Shown one piece after another: positions 9,309-18,167 of a stretch of 64,000 nucleotides of DNA. This DNA is from Bacillus sp. PK3_68. Lineage in GTDB: Bacteria; Bacillota; Bacilli; Bacillales; Domibacillaceae. The translations under genes and the position numbers were made by a program. The notes beneath the pieces are model-generated. The model was given only the letters and a program-made list of their open reading frames with translations, was not told the origin of the DNA and made no database searches. The first letter of the stretch is position 1, and every line of letters starts with the position of its first letter. The stretch covers positions 1,116,001-1,180,000 of the forward strand of contig NZ_NQYC01000001.1 of NCBI RefSeq assembly GCF_003600835.1, in the 5' to 3' direction.

Positions 9309-9998
9309 TCAAAGTGCTTCCATTTCTACACTGATGACGTGTTTTATTTGTTTCAACTCATGATAGACATCAGTGGCGTACAATTTCTCATTCACCAAAA
9401 TTGTTAAATCCAATTGTTGGAGCGTTCCTTCTTGCACATCTTTAATCCGAACTTTATGGGCTTTCATGCCCTTCTGTTTCATTTGTTTGAGTATTTCAGT
9501 CATTTTATCATCATTATCAACGATAATTTTTACCTTTAATTGCTTTTCCGTTAAGGATTTAGGACCAATCCATTTAAATATAACCGGAAAAATTTCTACA
9601 CTAATAATAATTAGACAGGTGGAAATGATGGCCTCCATCCAAAAGCCGGCCCCGCAGGCAATGCCAATCGCTCCGGCTCCCCAAACAATGGCTGCGGTAG
9701 TCAGTCCGGAAATGATATCGTTGTTCCTTCTTAAAATAACACCTGCTCCCAAAAAACCAATTCCTGATACAATTTGGGCAGCAAGCCTGAGCGGATCCAT
9801 TGGTTTTTCGTAAGGAATAGCGAAATGATTAGCCGCCTCAATGGAAACATCGGTAAGCAAACAACTGGTAATTCCGATAACGACGCATGTTTTTAAACCG
9901 AGAGGCTTTTTCTTGATTTCTCTCTCCAATCCCATGATCATGGATAAAATAGTAGCAACACCCAAATTAAACACAAAATCACTTACCGCTATAAACAT
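9309..9998 (-). CDS. MgtC/SapB family membrane protein
   Basis: The family is tied to magnesium homeostasis and, in pathogens, to control of the F-type ATPase; a transport role is not proven. The 229 residues contain the MgtC signature LGLEREIKKKPLGLKT-like N-terminal segment (MGLEREI and RTH/TCVVIG equivalent), GIGFLGAGVILR and GLTTAAIVWGAGAIG, four to five membrane segments within about the first 155 residues, and an ACT-like cytosolic C-terminal domain. An AAGGAGAAGGGGAGA ribosome site precedes the ATG. It has its own terminator and is absent from the equivalent spoIVB-recN junction of B. subtilis. Confidence 0.88.
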   Translation of the reverse strand: MFIAVSDFVFNLGVATILSMIMGLEREIKKKPLGLKTCVVIGITSCLLTDVSIEAANHFAIPYEKPMDPLRLAAQIVSGIGFLGAGVILRRNNDIISGLTTAAIVWGAGAIGIACGAGFWMEAIISTCLIIISVEIFPVIFKWIGPKSLTEKQLKVKIIVDNDDKMTEILKQMKQKGMKAHKVRIKDVQEGTLQQLDLTILVNEKLYATDVYHELKQIKHVISVEMEAL

Positions 9999-10089
9999 AT
10001 CTCCCCTTCTCCTTTGCCGACGTAACCATATCGATTGGACTTTTATATCTCTTTCCGAGATGCTCTAAACTTATAAATGAAAAGATAGA

Positions 10090-10113
10090 AAAAAGCCGCA
10101 AGAGCAGCTTTTC
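10090..10113 (-). terminator. Terminator after recN
   Basis: The imperfect stem AAAAGC...GCTTTT directly follows the recN stop codon and ends in T6 on the minus strand. Confidence 0.6.
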
Positions 10114-10116
10114 TTT

Positions 10117-11826
10117 TTATTTTATTTTTAACGAGGCAGCCAGATCGAGCAGTTCTTTTGCATGTTGTTTCGTTAAATCTGTCATCTCCACTCCAGAGAT
10201 CATGCGGCCAATCTCCCGGACCTTTGCTTCGTTTTTCAATGGCTCCACTAGGGTTTTCGTCCGCCCATTTTTCATCATTTTTGAAATGTATAAGTGAGTA
10301 TCAGCCATAGCGGCCACCTGTGGCAAGTGGGAGATACAAAGCACTTGTGAATGGACAGCGACTTCATATATTTTCTCGCCGATAGCTTGAGCTACACGAC
10401 CGCTAACTCCTGTGTCTACTTCATCGAATATGATGGAAGTGATGCCCTGGTGCTGCGAAAAAATTGTCTTCATGGCGAGCATAATCCGTGACAATTCTCC
10501 ACCCGATGCTACTTTAGAAAGTGGTTTAACCGGTTCTCCCGGGTTCGTTGAAATATAAAACTCTACTTCATCAAGGCCATCTTTTTTAAAGACCTTCGGC
10601 TGGACTCCGTCTTTTCCATCTATTGTGGCGAATTGGATTTGAAACACTGTTTTATCCATGTATAGCTGCTTAAGCTCGAGATGAATGGCATCCGTCAATT
10701 TCTTGGCAGCCTTCCGTCTTAAATGGCTTAGCTGCTCTCCTTCAAGCAGCAAATCCTTCTCATACGCTGAGAGTTCATGACGCAATTTTTCAATATGCGT
10801 TTCTCTATTAGTTAACGTGTCAATTTCCTCTTCAATTTTGGCTCCATACTCTAAAATCTCCTCGATAGAGCCTCCATACTTTCTTTTCAGCTGATTGATT
10901 TCATTTAGTCTTGCTTCAATAAAGTTAAGTCGATTTGGATCAAATTCGAGACCATCCAAAGCTGAGCCTGCATGTCGAGCGGCATCTTCAAGCACATAAA
11001 AACTCTCGGATACGGCTTCGTAGGCTGATTTATATGACTCATCAATCTCAGCTGCAGCCTCTAACTGAGTCATGGCCAATCCAATCCAATCGAGTCCCTT
11101 TCCTTCACCTTGCAGGGCATTGGCGGCATTTTGAACAGATTCATACAGTTTTTCAAAATTGCTCAGCTTTCTTTTCTCCTCCATAAGTTCATCGTCTTCG
11201 TGAATCCGTAAGTCTGCTTTTTGGATTTCTGAAAGCTGAAATTGAATTAAGTCCAATCGATGAGCCATCTGTTGCTCATTTTCGCTCAACTGGCTAATAG
11301 CTTTGACCGTTTGTTCATAACGTTTGTAAACCTCCGCATAGCTATCCTTCGCTGCTAACACTTCCGTTCCGCCAAAATGGTCAAGCAGGCGTAAATGCTG
11401 GCTGGCATCCATTAACTCCTGATGTTCATGCTGGCCGTGGATATCAACGAGAGCTGAACCTACCTCACGCAAAATCCCGATCGTTACAAGCTTGCCGTTG
11501 ATGCGGCACACGCTTTTGCCGTTTGCAGAGATTTCACGTCGAATGACAATCGCTTCTTCTTCGACATCAATGCCGAACTCTTGCGCCTTTTCCAAACAAG
11601 GGTGATCGGGGCTGTCAATTTGAAACATTCCTTCTATTTCAGCCTTCTTTTCTCCATGACGAACAAATTCGGACGAACCACGGCCGCCTACAAGCAAGTG
11701 AACGGCATCAATAATAATCGATTTCCCGGCTCCGGTTTCACCAGTAAGCACAGTCAGCCCTTTTTCCAGCGATACATGAAGTTCTTCTATGATAGCAAAA
11801 TTGCGTATGGACAGTTCCTGTAACAA
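10117..11826 (-). CDS. recN: DNA repair protein RecN
   Basis: This SMC-like ATPase acts early at DNA double-strand breaks. The 569 residues have the family layout: N-terminal ATPase half with Walker A GETGAGKS (about 32-39), a long antiparallel coiled-coil region (about 160-370), and a C-terminal half with the ABC signature VASGGELSR and Walker B SIIFDEVDTGVSG. It follows argR with a 17-base gap, an arrangement shared with B. subtilis. No separate LexA site is visible in that short gap. Confidence 0.97.
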   Translation of the reverse strand: MLQELSIRNFAIIEELHVSLEKGLTVLTGETGAGKSIIIDAVHLLVGGRGSSEFVRHGEKKAEIEGMFQIDSPDHPCLEKAQEFGIDVEEEAIVIRREISANGKSVCRINGKLVTIGILREVGSALVDIHGQHEHQELMDASQHLRLLDHFGGTEVLAAKDSYAEVYKRYEQTVKAISQLSENEQQMAHRLDLIQFQLSEIQKADLRIHEDDELMEEKRKLSNFEKLYESVQNAANALQGEGKGLDWIGLAMTQLEAAAEIDESYKSAYEAVSESFYVLEDAARHAGSALDGLEFDPNRLNFIEARLNEINQLKRKYGGSIEEILEYGAKIEEEIDTLTNRETHIEKLRHELSAYEKDLLLEGEQLSHLRRKAAKKLTDAIHLELKQLYMDKTVFQIQFATIDGKDGVQPKVFKKDGLDEVEFYISTNPGEPVKPLSKVASGGELSRIMLAMKTIFSQHQGITSIIFDEVDTGVSGRVAQAIGEKIYEVAVHSQVLCISHLPQVAAMADTHLYISKMMKNGRTKTLVEPLKNEAKVREIGRMISGVEMTDLTKQHAKELLDLAASLKIK

Positions 11827-11843
11827 AATCAGTTCACCTCAAA

Positions 11844-12293
11844 TCAAAGCATTTCTAAAAAGCGTTCTGAAATCACAGCTGTATGCTCTGGAGCGCGGCA
11901 AATGAGCAGGCAGGTATCATCCCCACAGATAGTCCCCATGATCTCTTCCCAATCTAAATTATCAATCAATGCACCGACCGCCTGGGCATTTCCTGGAAGT
12001 GTTTTCATGATGACAAAGTGTCCAGCAGAATCAATGCTGACAAAAGAGTCTACCAGCGAACGCTTTAACTTTTGCAGGGGATTAAATCGTTGATCCGCCG
12101 GCAAGCTGTATTTATAGCGGCCATCCATTAATGGAACTTTAACTAAGTGAAGCTCTTTAATATCCCGGGAAACGGTTGCCTGTGTAACGTTGTAACCGAG
12201 TTCTTTTAGATAATCCACTAATTCATCTTGTGTTTCTATTTCATTATTAGCAATAATTTCTCTAATTTTAATGTGACGTTGTCCTTTATTCAT
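11844..12293 (-). CDS. argR: Arginine repressor ArgR/AhrC
   Basis: This hexameric regulator represses arginine synthesis and activates catabolism when arginine binds. The 149-residue protein has the N-terminal winged helix (about 1-70) with [15 protein letters not shown] as recognition helix, and a C-terminal oligomerisation/arginine domain with the signature [14 protein letters not shown]. It is full length, with an AGGTGGTAAACG ribosome site. Lies between yqxC/TlyA and recN, as in other Bacilli. Confidence 0.97.
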   Translation of the reverse strand: MNKGQRHIKIREIIANNEIETQDELVDYLKELGYNVTQATVSRDIKELHLVKVPLMDGRYKYSLPADQRFNPLQKLKRSLVDSFVSIDSAGHFVIMKTLPGNAQAVGALIDNLDWEEIMGTICGDDTCLLICRAPEHTAVISERFLEML

Positions 12294-12381
12294 CGTTTAC
12301 CACCTCGGGAATCGTATAAATATGCTTTAATATACAACATTCTATCTTATTTAACTTCTTATGTATAGCGAGGGAAAGCTT

Positions 12382-13349
12382 TCAGACAATAAGGTTTATT
12401 CGGTAAATAATGTTGGTAATGGGCCTTGCTTTTTCTCTTGATGGCCGATGGTTAATAAACAAGAAAACTGGCCGGAAATTCCTGACCAGTCTTCTCCTTC
12501 GGCTAATTATTTTTTTTATTTGTTTCAATTCAGAGTGAGCCGCCTTAACAACTGAATCAACGGACTCCTCTAAAAAGTTCTCTCCTGTTTCAGCCTTTGC
12601 CTGTGGCCAATTTAAATGAATCAAAAACTCAATGTTGCCGTCCCCCCGGTAATTGGGGAAAAAGAAAGGTTTTTAACATCATACCCGAGTCCGAGCGCTA
12701 AGCTGATGATCTTTTCTATTACTTCTTTATGGATAGCCGGCTCTCTGACAATTCCCTTTTTGCCAACCTGCTCTTTTCCTGCTTCAAATTGCGGTTTAAT
12801 CAACGCTATTGTGTCACTTCCGGGCACAAGCAGGGTTTTCAAAACAGGAAGAATGAGCGAAAGCGAGATAAAAGATACATCAATAGTGGCAAATTCAGGA
12901 GCTCCTTTGCTAAAATCTGCCAGTGTCACATAGCGGAAGTTTGTCCGTTCCATGACGACGACTCGCTCATCTTGGCGCAGCTTCCAGGCCAACTGATTAT
13001 AACCGACATCAAGTGCATAAGACAGCTTCGCCCCGTTTTGCAGGGCACAATCGGTAAATCCCCCCGTCGATGAGCCGATATCAATCATAATTTTATCTTT
13101 AATTTTTAAATCAAATACCTTTAGTGCTTTCTCCAATTTTAAACCGCCGCGGCTTACATAAGGAAGCACATTCCCCTTTATTTGCAAAGGAGCATCTGAA
13201 GAGATCTTTTCACCTGGTTTATCAAGCCGTTCTTCATTAGAATACACAAGACCGGCCATCACAGCCCGCTTTGCTTTTTCTCTCGTCTCAATAAGCCCTC
13301 TTTCCACGAGCAGTACATCTATGCGTTCTTTCTTTGCTTTCATACTCAT
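12382..13349 (-). pseudogene. yqxC: TlyA-family rRNA methyltransferase / S4-domain protein, frameshifted
   Basis: The protein would be an S4 RNA-binding domain (DVLLVERGLIETREKAKR, residues about 10-70) followed by an FtsJ-like SAM methyltransferase (IDIGSSTGGFTDCAL). The frame runs from 13349 to a premature stop at 12621 after SPITGG. Families of this type continue with DGNIEFL; that text appears in another frame immediately after a run of six G at 12642-12647 (minus strand), so one missing G breaks the gene. The downstream frame (IHLNWPQAKAETGENFLEES) is the true C-terminus. In the given sequence it continues to 12382; one base fewer in the A8 run at 12510-12517 would stop it at about residue 278, close to the usual length. 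Starts with ATGA overlap to dxs. Confidence 0.85.
12456..12495 (-). terminator. Hairpin resembling a terminator within the 3' part of the yqxC reading frame
   Basis: ACTGGTC-AGGAA / TTCC-GGCCAGT forms a stem on the minus strand followed by TTTTCTTGTTT. It would lie just after the yqxC stop if the A8 run at 12510-12517 had one base fewer, which argues that the long C-terminal extension is not real. Confidence 0.45.
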
Positions 13350-15238
13350 GCTCTTTTCTGTTTTTTTGGTGTCATTGCTGCCAGCTTGCGAACAGCTGTC
13401 TCTTCCGTCAAACCAATTTCCTCCAACAGCGCATTCACACTGCCGTGTTCAATAAAGCAATCCGGAATTCCCATGCGATCAATAACCTGTCCATAAAATC
13501 CATGATCGTGAGCAAATTCAATCACAGCGCTGCCGAAGCCCCCTTGGAGAACAGCTTCTTCGATCGTCAAAATCGGCATGTTAGCTTCGAATATACTCAT
13601 TAACATTGATTCATCAAACGGTTTGATAAAGCGGGCATTGACCACCTTTACTGATAGCCCTTGTTTTTCTGCCATAGCTGCCGCTTTCAACGCCATTGAG
13701 ATCGTTGTGCCGAAAGTTAAAATGGCGGCATCTGTGCCTTCACGCAACACTTCCCATGAGCCGATCGGAATTTGCTTCAGCTCTTCATCCATCGCTACTC
13801 CCAGCCCATTGCCGCGTGGGAAACGCATAGCGATTGGCCCATTGTCATATTGAATGGCTGTATGAACCATATGCTGGCCTTCATTTTCATCTTTTGGCAT
13901 CATCAAGACCATGTTTGGTATGTGACGCAGGAAGGCGATATCGAATACACCTTGGTGGGTTTCTCCATCTGCACCGACAAGCCCTGCTCGATCAATGCCA
14001 ATAAATACATTTAAGTTTGGACGGCAAATGTCATGAACAACTTGGTCATATGCCCGCTGCAAAAACGTAGAATAAATCGCCAGAAAAGGCTTCATCCCTT
14101 GGGTAGCCAATCCGGCAGCAACAGTGGCAGCGTGCTGTTCTGCAATTCCGACATCAAACATCCGGTCAGGAAACTCTTCCGCAAAGCCAAGCAGCTTGGA
14201 GCCAACAGGCATGGCTGGTGTAATCGCCACAATGCGTTCATCCTTGCGGGCGATTTTTCTGACAGTTTCGCTGACAAGCGCACTCCAGGCAGGCGGCTGT
14301 CCGACCGGCTTGATTAAATCGCCAGTATCAATTTTATACGGGCCGGTTCCGTGCCATGTTCCCTTTGTATCCAATTCTGCTGGGCCATACCCTTTTCCTT
14401 TTTTAGTTAAAACATGTAACAAAACTGGCCCTTCCGTTTTCTTAGCATATTGCAGGTTTTCTAATAACTCTTCATAATTGTGTCCGTCGATCGGCCCCAG
14501 ATAAGTAAACCCAAGCTCTTCAAAAAACATCCCAGAAACGAGTAAATATTTCAAGCTGTCTTTTAAGCGTTCGGCTGTTTGGGCCATTTTTCCGCCAACT
14601 GCCGGAATTTTTTTCAATAAACCTTCAAGCTCATCTTTCACCCAATTATACTTGCCGGCGGTCCGCAGTCGTCCAAGTATGCTGTGAAGAGCCCCTACAT
14701 TCGGAGCGATGGACATTTCATTATCATTTAAGATGACGATCATATTCTTTTTTTCATGGCCAATATGATTCAGTGCTTCGAGAGCCATGCCGCCCGTTAA
14801 TGCTCCGTCGCCAATCACAGGCACAATATAGGATTGTTCTTTCTTTAAATCTCTGGCAATCGCCATGCCCATTGCCGCCGACAAAGACGTAGAACTGTGC
14901 CCGGTCTCCCATACGTCATGCTCGCTTTCTGCCATTTTAGGAAAGCCGCATAGCCCTTTATATTGGCGGAGTGATTCAAATTGCCCAGCACGTCCAGTTA
15001 ATATTTTATGAACATACGATTGGTGGCCGACATCCCATAAAATTTTGTCCTGAGGACTATTGAAGCAGCGATGCAAAGCAACGGTCAGCTCAACAACCCC
15101 AAGGTTAGGGCCGATATGGCCACCTGTTCTAGACAAATTCTCAATCAAAAATTGTCGAATATCCATGCTTAAGTCATTTAATTCATCAATCGTCAAGCCC
15201 TTTAAAAAGGCAGGACTTTTAATAGATAACAGATCCAA
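13346..15238 (-). CDS. dxs: 1-Deoxy-D-xylulose-5-phosphate synthase
   Basis: This thiamine-diphosphate enzyme condenses pyruvate and glyceraldehyde 3-phosphate in the first step of the MEP isoprenoid pathway. It has about 630 residues, with the transketolase N-domain ([35 protein letters not shown]), the pyrimidine-binding middle domain ([12 protein letters not shown]) and the C-terminal transketolase domain. The TTG at 15238 gives MDLLSIKSP, the usual Dxs start, with AAAGTGAG upstream; a GTG three codons earlier is the alternative. The neighbour ispA uses the product line (farnesyl diphosphate), giving an isoprenoid pair. It has its own promoter region at 15281-15442. Confidence 0.97.
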   Translation of the reverse strand: MDLLSIKSPAFLKGLTIDELNDLSMDIRQFLIENLSRTGGHIGPNLGVVELTVALHRCFNSPQDKILWDVGHQSYVHKILTGRAGQFESLRQYKGLCGFPKMAESEHDVWETGHSSTSLSAAMGMAIARDLKKEQSYIVPVIGDGALTGGMALEALNHIGHEKKNMIVILNDNEMSIAPNVGALHSILGRLRTAGKYNWVKDELEGLLKKIPAVGGKMAQTAERLKDSLKYLLVSGMFFEELGFTYLGPIDGHNYEELLENLQYAKKTEGPVLLHVLTKKGKGYGPAELDTKGTWHGTGPYKIDTGDLIKPVGQPPAWSALVSETVRKIARKDERIVAITPAMPVGSKLLGFAEEFPDRMFDVGIAEQHAATVAAGLATQGMKPFLAIYSTFLQRAYDQVVHDICRPNLNVFIGIDRAGLVGADGETHQGVFDIAFLRHIPNMVLMMPKDENEGQHMVHTAIQYDNGPIAMRFPRGNGLGVAMDEELKQIPIGSWEVLREGTDAAILTFGTTISMALKAAAMAEKQGLSVKVVNARFIKPFDESMLMSIFEANMPILTIEEAVLQGGFGSAVIEFAHDHGFYGQVIDRMGIPDCFIEHGSVNALLEEIGLTEETAVRKLAAMTPKKQKRA

Positions 15239-15280
15239 TCGGATCACTCACTTTCATAACTGTGTCATTTCACTTTCTTT

Positions 15281-15308
15281 ATTATAACGTGATCATTATT
15301 TTACACAA
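15281..15308 (-). promoter_or_regulatory. dxs: Sigma-A promoter proximal to dxs
   Basis: TTGTGT, 16 bases, TATAAT on the minus strand, about 45 bases before the dxs start. It lies downstream of a terminator-like hairpin, so it would give unattenuated dxs transcription. Confidence 0.6.
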
Positions 15309-15353
15309 CTTTTCCCTGAAAAATTGACTGATTTGCTTTTTCTTGAAATACTT

Positions 15354-15390
15354 TGAAAAAATAGCCGCTAACACAAAGTGTGATAACGGC
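15354..15390 (-). terminator. Terminator or attenuator between ispA and dxs
   Basis: A 12-13 bp stem with one mismatch (GCCGTTATCACAC with GTGTTAGCGGC) and a 3-base loop is followed on the minus strand by TATTTTTTC. It lies about 70 bases after the ispA stop and downstream of an extended -10 promoter. Confidence 0.65.
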
Positions 15391-15413
15391 AATTTGATGA
15401 AAGTAATACTATC

Positions 15414-15442
15414 ATTATACCACACAGAACAAATCACAACAA
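15414..15442 (-). promoter_or_regulatory. Extended -10 sigma-A promoter just after ispA
   Basis: TTGTTG, 17 bases, TATAAT, with TGG immediately before TATAAT (extended -10). A transcript from here would meet the 15354-15390 hairpin after about 20 bases and end after about 50. Confidence 0.6.
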
Positions 15443-15457
15443 TTTTAGCCAATTTTC

Positions 15458-16342
15458 TTACTGATCACGTGTAGCAATTAAATCAACAAGCTCGAGCAAC
15501 AAGGCCGAGTCTGTATTCGTTTGCAAAAGCGCCGCACGTGCTAATTCTGCATGCTTGGCCAATTGGTCTTTTGCCCCATCCATCGTCAACAAGGCTGGAT
15601 AGGTACTTTTATGATTGGCAGAGTCACTGCCAACTCGTTTGCCAAGCTTTTCTTCCGACCCTTCCACATCTAAAATATCATCTTGGATTTGAAACGCAAG
15701 ACCAATGTGGAAAGCATATTGCTGAAAATGCGCCAGTTGTTCTTCATTTGCTCCCCCGAGTAAAGCACCAGCCATTACACTGTAAGCGAGTAAACGGCCT
15801 GTTTTATTCTTATGAATGTACTCCAGCTCAGCAAGTGTTAGCTCTTTTGTTTCCCCTTCAATATCAGCCATTTGGCCGCCTACCATTCCTTCGGGACCTG
15901 CTGCCTCAGCGAGCCATTCAATTAACGTTACTTTTTGCTCGTTTGAGTAACTCTCAGACTTAGCTATTATTTGAAAAGCGTACGTTAATAAGGCATCTCC
16001 TGCTAGAATAGCAGCCGCCTCTCCGAATACCTTATGGTTTGTAGGCTGTCCTCTTCGCAAGTCATCATCATCCATGCTCGGCAAATCGTCATGGATCAGC
16101 GAGTATGTATGAATCATTTCAAGTGCTGCAGCAGCTGCAAGGCCGGTCCGAGGATGTTCCCCAAAGGAAGCGAGCGTAGCAAAAATTAACATGGGACGGA
16201 TGCGTTTGCCCCCAGCCTGCAGCGAATAGTCCATCGCTTCTTTCAACACGGAGGGTGCTTGCAATTCAGCAATTAACTCTTTTAATTCTCTCTCTAAAAC
16301 TTCTTTGTATTCCTTCATAAAAACAGACAGTGTAGCCGCCAT
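15458..16342 (-). CDS. ispA: Polyprenyl (farnesyl/geranyl) diphosphate synthase
   Basis: This enzyme condenses isopentenyl diphosphate with allylic diphosphates to farnesyl diphosphate, the precursor of undecaprenyl lipid, menaquinone and haem side chains. The 294 residues show the two aspartate-rich motifs of trans-prenyl synthases: DDLPSMDDDD with the downstream RRGQPTNH, and FQIQDDILD, plus the GGKRIRPML substrate segment. It follows xseB directly; the ATG at 16342 comes after GAGGGGGAATAAAC. The order xseA-xseB-ispA-dxs is typical of Bacilli. Confidence 0.96.
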   Translation of the reverse strand: MAATLSVFMKEYKEVLERELKELIAELQAPSVLKEAMDYSLQAGGKRIRPMLIFATLASFGEHPRTGLAAAAALEMIHTYSLIHDDLPSMDDDDLRRGQPTNHKVFGEAAAILAGDALLTYAFQIIAKSESYSNEQKVTLIEWLAEAAGPEGMVGGQMADIEGETKELTLAELEYIHKNKTGRLLAYSVMAGALLGGANEEQLAHFQQYAFHIGLAFQIQDDILDVEGSEEKLGKRVGSDSANHKSTYPALLTMDGAKDQLAKHAELARAALLQTNTDSALLLELVDLIATRDQ

Positions 16343-16344
16343 GT

Positions 16345-16572
16345 TTATTCCCCCTCATCAACAGAAAAATCTTTTTCGCCATCATCTGTTATTAGTTTTG
16401 CTAATTGTTCCTCCGCCTGGCTTAAAAGCGCATGACAAAACCCGGATAATTCCATCCCTTTTTGATAGAGGCTTAATGCTTTTTCCAGCGGCACGTCTCC
16501 CTCTTCTAACTTCATAATGATAGACTCCAGCTTTTCCATCGCTTCCTCAAATGTGATCTCTTTATTTTCCAT
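16345..16572 (-). CDS. xseB: Exodeoxyribonuclease VII small subunit
   Basis: This is the 75-residue small subunit of exonuclease VII, a single-strand-specific DNase acting in mismatch repair and recombination. The sequence is one helical hairpin with the family segment FEEAMEKLESIIMKLEEGDVPLEKALSLYQKGMEL. It overlaps the xseA stop by 11 bases, which suggests translational coupling and fixed stoichiometry with the large subunit. Confidence 0.96.
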   Translation of the reverse strand: MENKEITFEEAMEKLESIIMKLEEGDVPLEKALSLYQKGMELSGFCHALLSQAEEQLAKLITDDGEKDFSVDEGE

Positions 16573-17917
16573 TCTCTTTCACCTCAATTGATTCAACTTG
16601 ACAAATCAAACTTCCGTCAACAAGCTGCACTTTCACCTGCTCGCCGACCTGCACCTCACCGCTTGATTTTACAAGCTTGTTTTCTTCATCATAAGCGAGA
16701 CTGTAGCCGCGCTCCATGATTTTCAAAGGACTCAATGCATCCAGCATGGAAAGGTGCTGGCGCAACTCTTCCTTTTTACTTCGCAAAAGCGTTCCAATCT
16801 CTCGAGAAAGAGAAGCATCCAGACGTTGGACTTGCTGCTTTGCTTCATCAATCTTTCGTTTTGGATGACTCCGCTGCAACCTTTCTGTTAAATTGCTGAC
16901 TTGTGCTGCTGTATTTTTTATATACACAGATTGTCCTCTTTCAAGCCTATCTGTTAATCGGTCGAGCCGTTCCTGCTGCTGCCTATATAACGCTTGTGGA
17001 TTACGAATAATATAAGCACTTCTGGCACTTTCAAATCTTTTTCTCTCACGTCTCACTTTTTCCGATATCGCCCGAATCAATCTTGTTTTCCGAACGAATA
17101 CCTTCTCCAATACTTCTTCGAGATGCGGAACAGCCATTTCGGCCCCAGCCGTCGGTGTTGGCGCTCTCTTGTCAGCCGCAAAATCAGCAATCGTTACATC
17201 GGTTTCATGCCCGACGGCTGAAATCACAGGGATGGCCGAAAAATTAATTGCTCTGGCTACGTCTTCTTCATTAAAAGCCCACAACTCTTCAATGGATCCC
17301 CCGCCACGCCCGACAATCAGTACATCGGCCCGTTCATCATCGTTTGCTCGCTGAATGGCTGCTACAATGGATGGAGCGGCATTCGCCCCTTGAACGAGAG
17401 CAGGATAAATCAACATTTCTGCCACTGGATAACGACGCTTAATCGTTGTAATAATGTCCCGAACAGCTGCTCCTGTCGGGGAAGTTACAATACCGATCGT
17501 TTTCGGATATGCGGGCAGCGGCCTTTTTCTATTCTCATCAAAAAGCCCCTCTTTCGCAAGCTTCGTTTTTAGTTGTTCAAAAGCTAGATATAAACTGCCG
17601 ATACCGTCCGGCTGCATAGAGGTTACATAAATTTGATATTGCCCGCCCGCTTCGTAGACAGTAATATCTCCTGTGACCAGCACCTGCATGCCGTTTTCTG
17701 GCTGAAATTTCAGCGAGCGATTGGCAGATGAAAACATAACAGCTAGAATCCGTGCTTTATCATCTTTCAATGTAAAGTACATGTGCCCGCTTGAATGGCT
17801 TTTAAAGTTGGAAATCTCCCCTTTAACATAGACGTTTGTTAAATGAGGATCGGCATCAAACTTTCTCTTTATGTATTTTGTTAAGGCTTTAACAGTTAAA
17901 TAACGTTCTACTTCCAT
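16562..17917 (-). CDS. xseA: Exodeoxyribonuclease VII large subunit
   Basis: This is the catalytic subunit of exonuclease VII. The 451 residues begin with an OB-fold DNA-binding domain (about 1-100, VYVKGEISNFKSHSSGHMYFTLKD), followed by the nuclease domain (IGIVTSPTGAAVRDI, VGRGGGSIEELWAFNEE, SAVGHETDVTIADFAADKRAPTP split as read), then a long coiled-coil rich C-terminal region that binds XseB. It is separated from folD by an unusual 250-base gap with inverted repeats. Start ATG at 17917 with an AAGGTGGAA ribosome site. Confidence 0.97.
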   Translation of the reverse strand: MEVERYLTVKALTKYIKRKFDADPHLTNVYVKGEISNFKSHSSGHMYFTLKDDKARILAVMFSSANRSLKFQPENGMQVLVTGDITVYEAGGQYQIYVTSMQPDGIGSLYLAFEQLKTKLAKEGLFDENRKRPLPAYPKTIGIVTSPTGAAVRDIITTIKRRYPVAEMLIYPALVQGANAAPSIVAAIQRANDDERADVLIVGRGGGSIEELWAFNEEDVARAINFSAIPVISAVGHETDVTIADFAADKRAPTPTAGAEMAVPHLEEVLEKVFVRKTRLIRAISEKVRRERKRFESARSAYIIRNPQALYRQQQERLDRLTDRLERGQSVYIKNTAAQVSNLTERLQRSHPKRKIDEAKQQVQRLDASLSREIGTLLRSKKEELRQHLSMLDALSPLKIMERGYSLAYDEENKLVKSSGEVQVGEQVKVQLVDGSLICQVESIEVKENGK

Positions 17918-17940
17918 TTCTCATTCCACCTTTTCGAAAA

Positions 17941-18110
17941 ACAAATGCGCAAGCGCCTTGATGGATCTAGACAAGCAAAATGTTCTTTCCTGCAAAAAGT
18001 CGTTTTCTGGCTTCATGGAGGACAAGTGATTTGGATGCATAAGAAGCCAGACGTCAAAGACAGGCTCCTTAAAAAGGTATCACGGTCATCACTTGATGAT
18101 TTTCACAACA
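17941..18110. repeat. Structured spacer between folD and xseA with interleaved inverted repeats
   Basis: Arms TCTGGCTTC (18006-18014) and GAAGCCAGA (18043-18051) are perfect complements, and arms CAAGTGAT (18023-18030) and ATCACTTG (18088-18095) are too. They interleave, so the transcript of either strand could form a pseudoknot. The left end (GCGCAAGCGCC...CTAGACAAG, 17946-17975) resembles the ends of short intergenic repeats common in Bacillaceae. It contains no convincing ORF. On the minus strand it would be the untranslated leader of xseA. Confidence 0.5.
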
Positions 18111-18113
18111 GCT

Positions 18114-18157
18114 AAAAAGCTGCCTCCTCATTATAACATGATTAGGAGACAGCTTTT
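18114..18157 (-). terminator. Terminator of folD
   Basis: AAAAGCTG-CTCCT and AGGAG-CAGCTTTT pair with one mismatch around an AT-rich loop, immediately after the folD stop codon; on the minus strand it ends in T5. Confidence 0.7.
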
Positions 18158-18167
18158 CATAGAAAGA

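Noticed and set aside
12382-12624. 80-codon ORF as an independent gene
   Set aside because: Its first half (IHLNWPQAKAETGENFLEES) is the C-terminus of the TlyA-family protein after a one-base shift, so it is part of yqxC.
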